A stretch of 64,000 bases of DNA from Vigna angularis (Eukaryota; Streptophyta; Magnoliopsida; Fabales; Fabaceae), in NCBI RefSeq assembly GCF_016808095.1, contig NC_068970.1, forward strand, positions 46,721,630-46,785,629, given 5' to 3'. Shown here piece by piece: positions 41,957 to 54,434 of this stretch. Below the pieces are notes generated by a model. The model was not told the DNA's origin. It did not search any database and saw only the letters and a program-made list of their open reading frames with translations. The position numbers and the translations under genes were made by a program. Numbering within the stretch: the first letter of the stretch is position 1; each line of letters begins with the position of its first letter.

Positions 41957-43178
41957 CAAAGCACTAGAGCAGGATTTGTTTTATTATTCACTTATTTGTT
42001 TTTGTTTAGGGTTTGATGTACTCAATTGGAAACTTTATCTGTTATGATGGTTTGCTGATGATTGTGATTGTTTGATAAGTAATGCTTGAATGATGCTTTG
42101 ATATAGATTGATGGTGAGATGTGCACATTACATGCTTATACAGGTGGTTCACAAGCTTTGTGAACAAATGCATGATATTATGATTGTGATTGTGAGATTA
42201 AGCAGGATGTGTATGTCAAATGTGAATGAGCTTATATGTGAGGTTTTGAGCTCCAGAGTTTTTATTGATTAAATGCTATTACTTTGGAAATATGAATGAA
42301 TTTGCCCAGGTTTTCTATGATTGAATCAATTGCTTGTTTTGCATCACATAATCAAGGCCATTTGTTGGAACCCTTTTTATTGGCAAAATCCATAAAGTTA
42401 GCCCACTAAAAGAGAACACTTTGTGTTCTATCCTTTGAACCCTTAGCCTTGAACATAAATTGAAAAACCTTGTTGAAAAGCTTTACCTTGAGTTAAGTAG
42501 AAAATCTTGTGTGGTATTGTTAAATGTTCAAGTTTGGGGTTGTTGAGAAAGCATGAAAACGGAAAAGCATTGAGCTAAAAGCTAAGGAATAAAAATGTGA
42601 AAAGAAAAAGAGAAAGAAAAGAAAAGAAAGGCAAAGCTCAATGCAAAGGCAAGTTGGGAAAAATAAGAATAATTGTGTGGTTATGATTCTCTTAACTCAA
42701 GGATTTTTTGATCTAGAAAAAAACAATTTTCTTGTTAGCCCAGCCACGTTATAAGCCATTGAAAAGTCCTTGTGATGATGCATGTTTGTAAATGTGTTGA
42801 TTGTGGTTAAATGAAAGGCAAAGTTGATTCATGTGACATTGTGATAGTAGAGTGAATGAGTGATTACCTCTTATACACTTGTGTGTGAGTGAAACACTTT
42901 ACTTAGTGAGGAAATATTCCATGAGCACATGAACATCCATGCTTAATTGATTGATCATTCATAAAAAAATAGCATTTGTTGGATATTAAGTGACTTTGTG
43001 AACACCAAAGCATGTGCACATCTTGATTGAAATCTTGGTCATAAGTTTGATTGAAGCTTTTACTTATCTTGAAAAGAAGATTTTTGAATGAGTGAACCAT
43101 TAAATGAATTGGTAGAAGATAGAGTTACATCTTGTTTGCTTGAGGACAAGCAAAGTTCTAAGTTTGGGGTTGTGATAA
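41957..43178 (+). other. 3' untranslated region with polypurine tract
   Basis: Same region as 17174-18442, with A/G tract at about 42595-42630 and polypurine-like AAGTTTGGGGTTG at about 42532 and 43160. A six-base duplication (TGATAA, 43173-43178) precedes the LTR. Confidence 0.75.
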
Positions 43179-44481
43179 TGATAACAGTTGAAAAACTGTT
43201 ATTTTCATGCTTAAAATTGATACTAAAAGCAACCTTTAACACTTAGAAACTAGCTTGAAATCATGCTTTTGTTCATATTTTCATAAATAAGAGAGCTGGA
43301 CAGGTTTATGCTTGATTTCAGTGTTTTTGTGCAGGTTTTAAGGTGAATTTGGTGAAAGAAGTGAAGAAGGAGAGAGATGGAATCAGAAAAGACATCAAAA
43401 AGTGCAAAAGGAGAAGCCGCAACCGCCGCTCAGCGGCAGTTTACCACTGAGCGGCACTCAGGAGTTCACGTTGGCACCGTTGAGGGGCAAAATGGCCGCT
43501 GAGGGGAGAAAACGACTCACGCACTTACCGCTGAGCGGTACTTTACCGCTGATCGGCACTATTTTTGAGCTTGGGCCTAATTTTCTGTAATTTACGAATA
43601 GTATATAAGCTTTAGGGTTTCCTAGGGTTTGTATCTTTGGCTGGAACGAAGCAAACACTCTCTCTACCACCCCTTTGAAGGAGGATCTTGGATGCTCAGG
43701 CTTCCTCTTCACCTTTCTAGGGTTTTATCCTTCATTCTTTCATTATTGTTCATCTAGGTTCACCATGAATATGGTGAACTAAACCTTGTATGTTTGTTGG
43801 GGAATCAATGTAATCTTTTGAAGCTCTCATATATGGAATTTGTGTTTACATCTTAATCTAAGACCTATGCTTTCTTTCATCATTAGTTAGGGTTTTTCCT
43901 CTTTGCTCAATGCTTGCTTTGTTTAACTCATTCAATGCATGATTATTGGTTTTGTCGATACGGGAACGTACGGGGAAGTCTAGATCCGAGGAATTTCTCC
44001 CAATAGTATATTGGTTGCCGTTAAGCTCCTGCGCTAAATAAACTAATTATTAGGAATGCTAGGAATCGTATGAACTCGTAATTAGGGAGAAGCCTTCTTG
44101 AAAGGTAATTTAGAGAGTGGCATTAACAATGATGAATTGAATGTTGAATTCCTAAAATATATGAGAGTGGATAAGATGAAATTGATAACCCCAACAACAT
44201 ACTCATCCATATATTCTATTGAAAGTGTTTGTATTTTGCTTTAGCCATTGATCACATTCATGCATACATGTTTATTTTCGTCTTTTGCATAGTAAAATCC
44301 AATTATTTCGTTCTTAAGTCTTAGCTAATCAACAAATCACATAACTAAACTAGGACGTGAGTCCTTTGGGAGAACGATACTTGGTCTTACCGAGTTATTA
44401 CTTGAAACGATTCGGTCATACTTGCCGATTTTAAAACAAGTTTGTGACATCACATTTTGGTGTTCATAAATTTGTCCATCA
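43179..44481 (+). repeat. LTR shared between two plus-strand elements
   Basis: 1303 bp. Landmarks: terminal hairpin at 43181-43200, palindrome array 43428-43558, TTGGGCC at 43571-43577, TATATAAG at 43602-43609, telobox-like TTTAGGGTTT at 43611-43620, and U5 end TTTGTCCATCA. Confidence 0.9.
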
Positions 44482-44487
44482 AGTTTT

Positions 44488-44505
44488 TGGCGCCGTTGCC
44501 GGGGA
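44488..44505 (+). other. Primer-binding site, tRNA-Asp
   Basis: TGGCGCCGTTGCCGGGGA, perfect, six bases after the LTR. Confidence 0.92.
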
Positions 44506-44712
44506 CTCGTGGTTTAACTGGTTAATTTGTGTGATTATTGATTATCTTTGAGTTTAATTTTGAATTTCTGTTTTTATTTTTCTGTTTTTATTTTTTCTGT
44601 TTTTATTTTATTTTATTTTCTGTTTTTTTTTTATTCTCTGAATCTTATATCTTGTCCTATATCTTTTTGTGCTAACCAAATATTCTAGGGTTTTGTTCTC
44701 TTGTGTATGCAG
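44506..44712 (+). other. Leader with CTAAC and TATGCAG acceptor
   Basis: T-rich tract, CTAAC at 44672-44676 and ATGCAG ending at 44712, 37 nt from the branch-point A to the acceptor, as in the other copies. No donor was identified. Confidence 0.55.
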
Positions 44713-47700
44713 GAGGCAATTCGAACAAGGAGCAAAGTAACTGCAGAACCTCTTCTTAAAGGTTTAGACGAGAGTAGACGGAGGAGAAGAATCCGAACAT
44801 CTAGAGAACTTTTCCCTCCTCCGGAAACTCTGTTTCAACCATCACCACAAGGTTCTGACCATAGCACAGAAAATATGGAGAACAATAATATCAGAAGAAC
44901 TCTTGCTGATTACACCAATACAGCTGGGCCTCAGCACTTTAACAGTATAGCTAGACCGAGAGTCAATGCAGCTAACATGGAGGTCAAACCAGCATTGATC
45001 CAATTGGTAAAGAGCAATCAGTTTAATGGGTTATCTCATGAAAGCCCATATGAGCACCTCACTACATTTAATGAGATCTGCAACACAGTGAAAATCAATG
45101 GGGTGCCAGATGAAGCGATCAAACTTAGCTTGTTTCCTTTCTCATTAGGAGGCAATGCTAAGCTTTGGTTAAATTCTTTTCCAGAAGGAAGCTTCACAGA
45201 GTGGGAAGCAGTGGTAACCAAGTTTCTAAATAAATACTTCCCACAATCAAAGGTGAATAAAGGCAAGCAAGAGATTTCTTCATTCAGGCAGGGCATGGAA
45301 GAATCACTGGGTCATGCATGGGATAGATACAAAAGCTTGCTACGAAAAACACCCACGCATGGATTCGATGAAGTGGAAGTAGTCCTTACATTCCTTGAAG
45401 GTCTTGGTTCACAAACCAAGATGATGCTTGATGCCTCAGCAGGAGGAAACATTAAATGGAAAACTCCAGAGGAAGCAACTGAAATTATTGAAAATATGGC
45501 TAGTAGTGATAATGAGCTCAACAGTGAAAGAGGAGCTCCTTTGCAACAGAAGGGAGTTCTACATTTACAAACACATGATGCGTTGCTAGCACAACATAAA
45601 ATTATCTCTCAACAGTTGGAAGAAGTAATTATGAAGCTTTCCCAAATACCACAAGAAATACAACAGGTCTCAATGGTTCAAGGGCAACAGCAAAAATGGC
45701 AAATGCAATCTACTCCATCTGAGAAGACAACAAAACTTGACGAGACTTTCCAAAGATTCTTGAAGACGAATGCATCTTATTGTCAGAATGTGGATGCTGC
45801 ATTTAAAAAAATGGAGATCTATGTTGAGAGAATAATTGACAAGATGAAACATGATAATCTCAGAAAGGAGTGTAAAACTGTTGTGACCAGAAGTGGTAAA
45901 GTGTTAGAGGAGAGAAAAAAAGAAAGAGAGGAGAAAGAAAATGAGAGTGAGGGTGAAAAAGAAACATGTGAGTGGAAAGAAAGAGTTGAGAGAGAGAAAA
46001 AGAAAAAAGAAGAAGATGAGAGGAGAGAAAAAAAAGAGAGAGAAGAGAGAGAGGAAAGACAAAAAGAAAAAGAGGGTGAAAAGCCACTTCCTTATCCAAA
46101 GAATTATTCAAGGAAGGAGAAAGAAAAGCAGTTGGAAGGATTCATGGAGTTATTTAAGAAGCTGGAGATCACCATACCATTCTCTGAAGCATTGCAACAG
46201 ATGCCAGCATATGCAAAGTTTTTGAAGGAACTTCTTACAAAGAAAAACAAGTACATTGAAAAGGAAACTATCAATGTACAGGGTAACTGCAGTGCAATCA
46301 TACAGAAACTACCTCCTAAACTTAAAGATCCAGGAAGTTTCACTATTCCATGCACCATAGGAGATTTGAAAGTTGGAAGAGCATTGATTGATTTGGGAGC
46401 TAGCATTAATTTGATGCCGCTATCCATGTGCAGAACAATTCAGGGTTTGGAAATCAAACCAACCAGAAGGACTCTTCAACTGGCGGAAAGGTCTCTTAAA
46501 TATCCATATGGAGTGGTTGAAGATGTTCTAGTAAAGGTTGATAAATTTGTATTCCCAGTGGATTTTATTGTGATGGAGATGGAAGGAAATAGTGATGTTC
46601 CTCTTATTCTTGGGAGACCTTTTATGAAGACTGCTAGAGTTTTAATTGATGTAGAGAATGGTAAGCTTAAATTGAGAGTTGATGATGAAGAGGTCACTTT
46701 TGACGTGTCCAAGGCCATGACATATCCAAATGATGACAACGCATGTTTTCAATTTGATGAACTTGATAAAGTTTGTATGGTGCAAGAAAGGATGGTGCGA
46801 AATATTTCTCCATTAGAGAAAACTCTCATTGATGCTTGTGAAGATTTAGATGAAGAAGAGGAGAAATTAATTGATGAATGTCTGATGGACTTGGAAACAT
46901 TGAAAGAGAGTCCAGTGGAAGATTCAATCTTTGAAATAATTGATAAGGAAGAAGAAGTCAAAGCGAAGAGGCCAGAATTAAAAAGATTGCCATCACATCT
47001 GAAATATGTTTTTCTAGAAGAAGATGGAACAAAGCCAGTCATCATCAATAACTCTTTATCTCTACAAGAAGAAGAGCAGTTGATAAAAATTTTGAAGGCC
47101 AATAAAGAAGCCATTGGGTGGTCAATATCAGATCTTAAAGGTATTAGCCCAACTTATTGCATGCACAAGATTTTTATGGAAGAAGATTATAAACCAAGTG
47201 CTCAACCACAGAGAAGGTTAAATCCTGTTATGAAGGAGGTGGTCAGAAAAGAAGTGTTGAAACTGCTAGAAGCTGGTATCATCTATCCAATCTCTGATAG
47301 TGAATGGGTGAGTCCAGTACAGGTGGTTCCAAAGAAAGGTGGGATGACAGTAATTCATAATGATAAAAATGAACTTATTCCTACTCGTACAGTTACTGGC
47401 TGGCGTATGTGCATTGATTACAGGAAGCTGAATAAAGCTACTAGAAAGGATCATTTTCCTCTTCCCTTCATGGACCAGATGTTAGAAAGATTATCAGGTC
47501 AAGCTTTCTATTGTTTTCTAGATGGATATTCTGGATACAATCAAATTGTGGTAGATCCAAAAGACCAAGAGAAGACGGCTTTTACTTGTCCCTTTGGTAT
47601 CTTTGCATATAGAAAGATGCCATTTGGATTATGTAATGCTCCAGCTACATTTCAAAGGTGTATGCAGGCAATTTTTGCAGATCTCTTAGAAAAATGTATT

Positions 47701-48537
47701 GAAGTGTTCATGGATGATTTCTCAGTTTTTGGGAACTCTTTCCAAAGATGTCTGGCTAATTTGAACACGGTTCTTAAAAGATGTGTTCAGACAAATCTTG
47801 TTCTTAATTGGGAGAAATGCCATTTCATGGTAACTGAAGGAATTGTGCTGGGGCATAAAATCTCTGCTAAAGGAATTGAGGTAGATAAAGCTAAAGTAGA
47901 GGTCATTGAGAAACTGCCTCCACCCACAAATGTAAGAGGGATTAGGAGTTTTCTCGGTCATGCTGGGTTTTATAGAAGATTCATCAAAGATTTCTCAAAA
48001 ATTGCTAAACCATTGAGTAATCTTTTGATGAAGGATGCTCCTTTTGTGATGGATGAAGACTGTTTAAAAGCTTTTGACACATTGAAGAATAAATTAGTGT
48101 CAGCCCCAGTAATTGTAACGCCAGATTGGAATCAAAATTTTGAATTAATGTGTGATGCAAGCAATTATGCAATAGGGGTTGTTCTTGGCCAGCGAAAAGA
48201 ACAAAAGTTTCATCCAATTTATTATGCTAGCAAAGTTCTGAATGATGCTCAACTGAATTATGCTACCACAGAAAAAGAATTCCTGGCTATTGTGTATGCT
48301 TTAGAGAAATTTCGATCTTATCTTATTGGATCTAAGGTGATTGTCTATACAGACCATGCAGCTATCAAATATTTGTTGACAAAGCCAGATTCTAAGCCAC
48401 GTCTGATTAGATGGGTACTACTGTTGCAAGAATTTGATGTAGAAATCCGTGATAAGAAAGGAAGTGAGAACTTGATTGCTGATTATTTGTCACGGTTAGT
48501 CAACAATGAGGTCACTAGCAAGGAATTCGAAATCTGA
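44701..48537 (+). pseudogene. Athila gag-protease-RT-RNase H polyprotein
   Basis: One open frame of 1278 residues. Order: basic N-terminus (RSRRRRRIRTSR near residue 25), capsid-type Gag (GGNAKLWLNSFPEGSFTEWE near 150), helical and Lys/Glu-rich coiled coil (about 290-480), aspartic protease (ALIDLGASINLMPLSM near 560, ILGRPFMKTARVLIDV), RT (MCIDYRKLNKATRKDHFPLP near 905, the FMDD box near 1003, LGHKISAKGIEVD), and RNase H (DASNYAIGVVLGQ near 1150, YTDHAAIKYL). No zinc knuckle is present. The start is uncertain: candidate Mets are near 44707 and 44875, and a leader intron may supply the first exon. The frame ends in TGA, and integrase continues in the same frame after a second stop, so the polyprotein is broken. 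Confidence 0.9.
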
Positions 48538-49833
48538 GAGTCTTTTTCAGATGAAACACTAATGTATATTCAGTAGAGGCCCTGGTTTGCTGATATGGCT
48601 AATTTCAAAGCTGCAAAGGTCATGCCAGAAGACTTAACTTGGCAACAAAGAAAATTTTTTTTGCATGATGCTAAGCAGTTTGTTTGGGATGATCCTTATT
48701 TGTTCAAGATTGGAGCAGATAATCTTCTGAGGAGATGTGTGACAAATGAAGAAGCAGAAGGAATTCTCTGGCATTGTCATGATTCACCTTATGGAGGACA
48801 TTTTAATGGAGAAAGAACAGCAGCAAAAGTCCTTCAATCAGGGTTGTATTGGCCAACTTTATTTAAAGATGCCCATAATCATGCCAGAAATTGTGATAAA
48901 TGTCAAAGAGCAGGGACGATCACTAAACGTCATGAGATGCCATTACAAGGCATTTTAGAGGTTGAGGTTTTTGATTGCTGGGGTATTGACTTTGTTGGAC
49001 CTTTTCCTCCATCTTTCAACAATGAATATATTTTGGTAGCAGTGGATTATGTGAGTAAATGGGTGGAAGCACTAGCTTGTCCTAAAAATGATGCTAGCAC
49101 GGTAATTAAATTTTTGAAGAGGCAGATATTCTCACGTTTTGGCACTCCAAGAGTGTTGATTAGTGATGAAGGATCTCATTTTTGCAATTATCAGCTAGAA
49201 AAAGTACTCAAACACTATGGAGTGAAACATAAGGTAGCTGCACCTTATCATCCACAAACCAATGGACAGGCTGAGGTATCTAACAGGGAAATAAAAAGGA
49301 TCCTGGAAAAAACAGTGACTTCATCAAGAAAGGATTGGTCACTCAAATTGGATGATGCTCTTTGGGCTTACAGGACGGCAATGGAGACGTCCATGGGATT
49401 ATCACCGTTTCAATTAGTCTATGGGAAAGCATGTCGTTTGCCAGTAGAATTGGAGCATAGAGCGTTATGGGCTTTGAAATTTTTGAATTTTGATCCTCAT
49501 GAAACTCAATGCACACGCAGAAGGCAGATTTTGGAGCTTGAAGAAATGATCAAATTTTATCATGACAGGAAGTTGGTGAATAGAGTTTTCAATCCAGGAC
49601 AACAGGTATTATTGTTCAATTCAAGATTGAAGATATTTCCTGGGAAGCTGAAGTCAAAATGGTCAGGACCATATGTGGTAAAAGAAGTGCATCCGCATGG
49701 AGCAATTGAAATATTTAATCCAGCTGCTGATGATCCACAGAAAAGTTGGGTGGTGAATGGTCAACGTCTCAAGCCCTATCTAGGGGGAGAAGTGCAACAA
49801 TTGTCCACAATTATGCTGTTGGTTGATCCTTGA
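48538..49833 (+). pseudogene. Athila integrase
   Basis: In the same frame as the upstream ORF, behind TGA (48535) and TAG (about 48577). The open part from 48595 has 412 residues. Zinc domain: His62, His69, Cys100, Cys103 (CHDSPYGGH, NCDKCQ). Catalytic core: Asp132 (GIDFVG), Asp191 (ISDEGS), Glu227 (GQAEVSN), with exactly 35 residues between the last two. The C-terminal part has KWSGPYVVKEVHPHGAIEIF and ends RLKPYLGGEVQQ...LVDP. No chromodomain, as expected for Athila. A short deletion after LELEEM compared with 2586-3047 removes about a dozen residues. Confidence 0.9.
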
Positions 49834-49839
49834 GAGTTT

Positions 49840-50152
49840 GGGTCAGGCCCGTGACGTTAAACAAGCGCTTACTGGGAGGCAACCCAGTGATTTAAGAACT
49901 TTTTAATTTTTGTTTTGGTTATGTAATTTTGAACTTTTGGGTATTTTTGTTTTTGTTATAAGTTTGTTACAGGATTTACATCTACTAATGGATGTTAGAC
50001 GGAAGAGTATCTACTAAAGGATACTATGTTTGTATACACCTACTGATGGGTGTTGGTAAGGAAAATTTGCACCTACTGAAGGGTGCTGGAGGATTTTGGG
50101 TCAGGCTCGTGACGTTAAACAAGCGCTACCTGGGAGGCAACCCAGTTGATTA
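49840..50152 (+). repeat. Structured motif, 4-unit hairpin array, structured motif
   Basis: Motif 49840-49894, array 49977-50089, motif 50098-50152. Units: ACATC/TACTAATG/GATGT; AGTATC/TACTAAAG/GATACT; ACACC/TACTGATG/GGTGT; GCACC/TACTGAAG/GGTGC. All four stems are fully complementary. Confidence 0.9.
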
Positions 50153-50271
50153 ATTTTTCTGTATAATTTTTGTTTTGATCCTGCTTTAGTTGCATAATAG
50201 GGTTGTGCATGAGTGATTTGAGAATTTTATTGTAGGGAGCCAGTAAGGGGTATGTTTAGGATGCATCTAGG

Positions 50272-51574
50272 TGATGGACAAATTTATGAACACCAAAATA
50301 TGATGTCACAAACTTGTTTTTCAATCGGCAAGTATGACCGAATCGTTCAAGTAATAAACTTGGTAAGACCAAGTATCGTTCTTCCCAAAGGACTCACGGC
50401 CTAGTTTAGTTGTGTGGTTTCTTGATTAACTAAGACTTAAAGACGAAATATTTGGATTTTATATGCAAAAGACGAAAATTAAATATGTATGCATGAAGTT
50501 TTGATCAATGGCAAAAGCAAAAGATAAACACTTTCAATGAAATATATGTATGAATATGTTGTTGGGGGTCAATTTCATCTTATCCACTCTCATATATTTT
50601 AGGAATTCAACATTCAAATCATCATTGTTAATGCCACTCTCTAAAGTACCTTTCAAGAAGGCTTCTCCCCAATCACGAGTTCATACAATTCCTAGCATTC
50701 CTAATGATCAGTTCATAAGTGCAGGAGCTTAACGACAACCAATAAAATATTGGGAGAAATTCCCCGGATCTAGACTTCCCCGTACGCGCCCGTATCGACA
50801 AAACCAATAATCATGCATCGAATGAGTTAAACAATGCAAGCATTAAGCAAAGAGGAAAAACCCTAACTAATGATAAAAGAAAGCATAGGTCTTAATTAAA
50901 AGAAGTAAAAACAAATTCCATATATGAGAGCTTCAAAAGATTACATTGATTCCCCAACAAACATACAGAGTTTAGTTCACCATATTCATGGTGAACCTAG
51001 ATGAATAACAATGAAAGAATGGAAGATAAAACCCTAGAAAGGTGAAGAGGTAGCCTGAGCATCCAAGATCCTCCTTCAAAGGGGTGGAAGAGAGAGTGTT
51101 TGCTTCGTTCCAGCCAAAGATACAAACCCTAGGACGTCCTAAAGCTTATATACTATTCTAAAATTACAAAAAATCTAGGTCCAAGCCCATAAGTGTGTCG
51201 CTCAGCGGTAAACTACCGCTCAGCGGTAAGTGCGCGTCTCGTTTCTTCCCCTCAGCGGCCATTTTGCCCCTCAGCGGACCTCCCGTGACTTCCTGAGTGC
51301 CGCTCAGCGATAAACTGCCGCTGAGCGGTACTTGCGGCTTCTCCTTTTGCACTTTTTAATATCTTTTCTGATTCCATCTCTCTCCTTCTTCACTTCTTTC
51401 ACTAAATTCACCTTAAAACCTGCACAAAAACACTGAAATCAAGCATAAACCTGTCCAGCTCTCTTATTTCTGAAAATATGAATAAAAGCATGATTTCAAG
51501 CTAGTTTCTAAGTGTAAAGGTTGCTTTTAGTATCAATTTTAAGCATGAAAATAACAGTTTTTCAACTGTTATCA
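50272..51574 (-). repeat. 3' LTR of a minus-strand element
   Basis: 1303 bp, nearly identical to 25-1327. The left flank CTAGG belongs to the plus-strand element it entered. The right side is its own polypurine tract and 3' region. Confidence 0.9.
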
Positions 51575-52844
51575 CAACCCCAAACTTAGAACTTTGCTTG
51601 TCCTCAAGCAAACAAGATGTGACTCAATCTTCTACCAATTCATATGATGGTTCACTTTTTCAAAAATCTTCTTTTCAAGATAAGTAAATACTTCAATCAA
51701 ACTTATGACCAAGAGTTCAATCAAGATGTGCACATGCTTTAGTGTTCACAAAGTCATTTAAATTCCAACAAATGCTATTTTTCATGAATGATCAATCAAT
51801 TAAGCATGGATGTTCATGTGCTTATGGAATATTTCCTCACTAGGTAAAGTGTTTCACTCACACACAAGTGTATAAGAGGTAATCACTCATTCACTCCACT
51901 ATCACAATGTCACATGAATCAACTTTGCCTTTCATTTTACCACAATCAAAAACATTCACAAGCATTCATCATCAAAAGGACTTTTCAATGGCTTATAATG
52001 TGGCTGGGCTAACAAGAAAATTGGTTTTTCTGGATCACAAAATCCTTGAGTTAAGAAAATCATAACAACACAATTATTCTTATTTTTCCCAACTTGCCTT
52101 TGCATTGAGCTTTGCCTTTCTTTTCTTTTCTTTCTCTTTTTCTTTTCACATTCTTATTTCTTAGCTCTTAGCTCAATGCTTTCCTTTTTCATGCTTTCCT
52201 AACAACCCCAAACTTGAACATTTAACAATACCACACAAGATTTTCTACTTAACTCAAGGTAAAGCTTTTCAATAAGGGTTTTCAATTTATGTTCAAGGCT
52301 AAGGGTTCAAAGGATAGAACACAAAGTGTTCTCTTTTAGTGGGCTAATCTTATGAATTTGGCCAATAAAAAGGGTTCCAACAAACGGCCTTAATCACATG
52401 ATGCAAAACAAGCAATTGATTCAATCATAGAAAACCTGGGCAAAGTCATTCATGCTTTCAAAGCAATAGCATTCAATCAATAAAAACTCTGGAGCTCAAA
52501 ACCTCACATATAAGCTCATTCACATTTGACATACACATCCTGCCTAATTTCACAATCACAATCATAATATCCTGCATTTGTTCACAAAGCTTGTGAATCA
52601 CCTGTATAAGCATTTTGTGCACATCATCTCAACATCAATCAATCAAGAAGCATCATCAAGCATTACTTATCAAACAATCACAGTTAATATCAAACCATCA
52701 CACAAACCAGGTGTTCAATAGAGTACATCATAAAGTACATCAAACCCTAATCTAAAAACAAAAGCAAATAAGTTCAGAAAACTTAAACCACAAAAGCATA
52801 ATCATATGATAACATTCATCAGTAAATGCTATCTCAGCTCCTCA
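51575..52844 (-). other. 3' untranslated region, minus-strand copy
   Basis: Same as 1328-2530 with few differences. It leads from the stop of the third ORF (52845) to the polypurine tract next to the LTR. Confidence 0.8.
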
Positions 52845-53135
52845 TCAGTCTGAGCTGTTCTCTGTATCTTCCTCTTCGTCCTCATCTTCATCATCTTCAA
52901 ATGCATCATCATCATCAACTTCATCTTCTTCCATCTCTCTAGCTGAAGCTTCAGCTGCTCCAGCTCCTCCTCCTTGCATTGGCTCTTCTGGCCAAGCTAC
53001 CACATTATGGAATTCATCCATAGTCCACCTGTGTGCTGGAGGTGTATCATACATCCCCACAATCATCTCAGCAGTAGCCACCTGTCCTCTGTGAATGGAC
53101 TGCAACTGATCACCTATAAGAGACATATACATGTC
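52845..53135 (-). pseudogene. Third ORF, right half
   Basis: Encodes the last 95 residues (MYMSLIGDQLQSIHRGQ to an Asp/Glu tail) of the protein at 15941-17173. It starts immediately after GACAT (53131-53135 on minus) and an LTR end. It complements the left half at 35316-36265 with a 5-base overlap. Confidence 0.88.
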
Positions 53136-54434
53136 TGATGGACAAATTTATGAACACCAAAATATGATGTCACAAACTTGTTTTTCAATCGGCAAGTATG
53201 ACCGAATCGTTCAAGTAATAAACTTGGTAAGACCAAGTATCGTTCTTCCCAAAGGACTCACGGCCTAGTTTAGTTATGTGATTTCTTGATTAGCTAAGAC
53301 TTAGGACGAAATATTTGAGGTTTTATATGCAAAAACGAAAATAAACATGTATGCATGAATTTGATCAATGGCTAAAACAAAAGACACACACTTTCAATGA
53401 AATATATTGATGAATATGTTGTTGGGGGTCAATTTCATCTTATCCACTCTCATATATTTTAGGAATTCACATTCAAATCATCATTGTTAATGCCACTCTC
53501 TAAAGTACCTTTCTAGAAGGCTTCTCCCCAATCACGAGTTCATACAATTCCTAGCATTCCTAATGATCAGTTCATAAGTGCAGGAGCTTAACGACAACCA
53601 ATAAAATATTGGGAGAAATTCCCCGGATCTAGACTTCCCCGTACGCGCTCGTATCGACAAAACCAATAATCATGCATCGAATGAGTTAAACAATGCAAGC
53701 ATTAAGCAAAGAGGAAAAACCCTAACTAATGATGAAAGAAAGCATAGATCTTAAATAAAAGATGTAAAAACAGATTCCATATATGAGAGCTTCAAAAGAT
53801 TACATTGATTCCCCAACAAACATACAAGGTTTAGTTCACCATATTCATGGTGAACCTAGATGAATTACAATGAAAGAATGAAAGAATAAACCCTAAAAAG
53901 GTGAAGAGGTAGCCTGAGCATCCAAGATCCTCCTTCAAAGGGGTGGAAGAGAGAGTGTTTGCCTCGTTTCTGCCAAAGATACCTAACCCTAGGAAACCCT
54001 AAAGTATATATATCATTCGTAAATTACAAAAAGTCAAGTCCAAGCCCATTAAAGTGCCGCTCAGCGGTAAACTACCGCTGAGCGGTAAGTGCGTCAGCTC
54101 GGTTCTTCCCCTCAGCGGCCATTTTGCCCCTCAGCGGACCTCCCGCAAGCTTCTGAGTGCCGCTCAGCGGTAAACTGCCGCTGAGCGGTGACTTCGGCTT
54201 CTCTTTTTGCACTTTCTATTGTCTTTTCTGATTTCATCTCTCTCCTTCTTCACTTCTTTCACCAAATTCACCTTAAAACCTGCACAAAAACACTAAAATC
54301 AAGCATAAACCTGTCTAGCTCTCTTATTTCTAAAAATATGAAGAAAAGCATGATTTCAAGCTAGTTTCTAAGTGTAAAGGTTGCTTTTAGTGTCAATTTT
54401 AATCATGAAAATAACAGTTTTTCAACTGTTATCA
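53136..54434 (-). repeat. 3' LTR of the element that entered the third ORF
   Basis: 1299 bp. Sister of 36266-37502 by shared private sequence. The right side has polypurine tract and 3' region; the left side has GACAT and the ORF half. Confidence 0.88.

Larger units (their letters stand above)
43179..50271 (+). mobile_element. Athila-type element with the most complete gag-pol
   Basis: 5' LTR 43179-44481, perfect primer-binding site 44488-44505, leader, gag-protease-RT-RNase H 44701-48537, integrase 48595-49833, structured motifs and hairpin array. It is then broken at 50271 (flank CTAGG) by a minus-strand LTR, before the promoter-like region and third ORF. The LTR also follows the 3' region of the preceding element, so it is shared. 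Confidence 0.88.
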
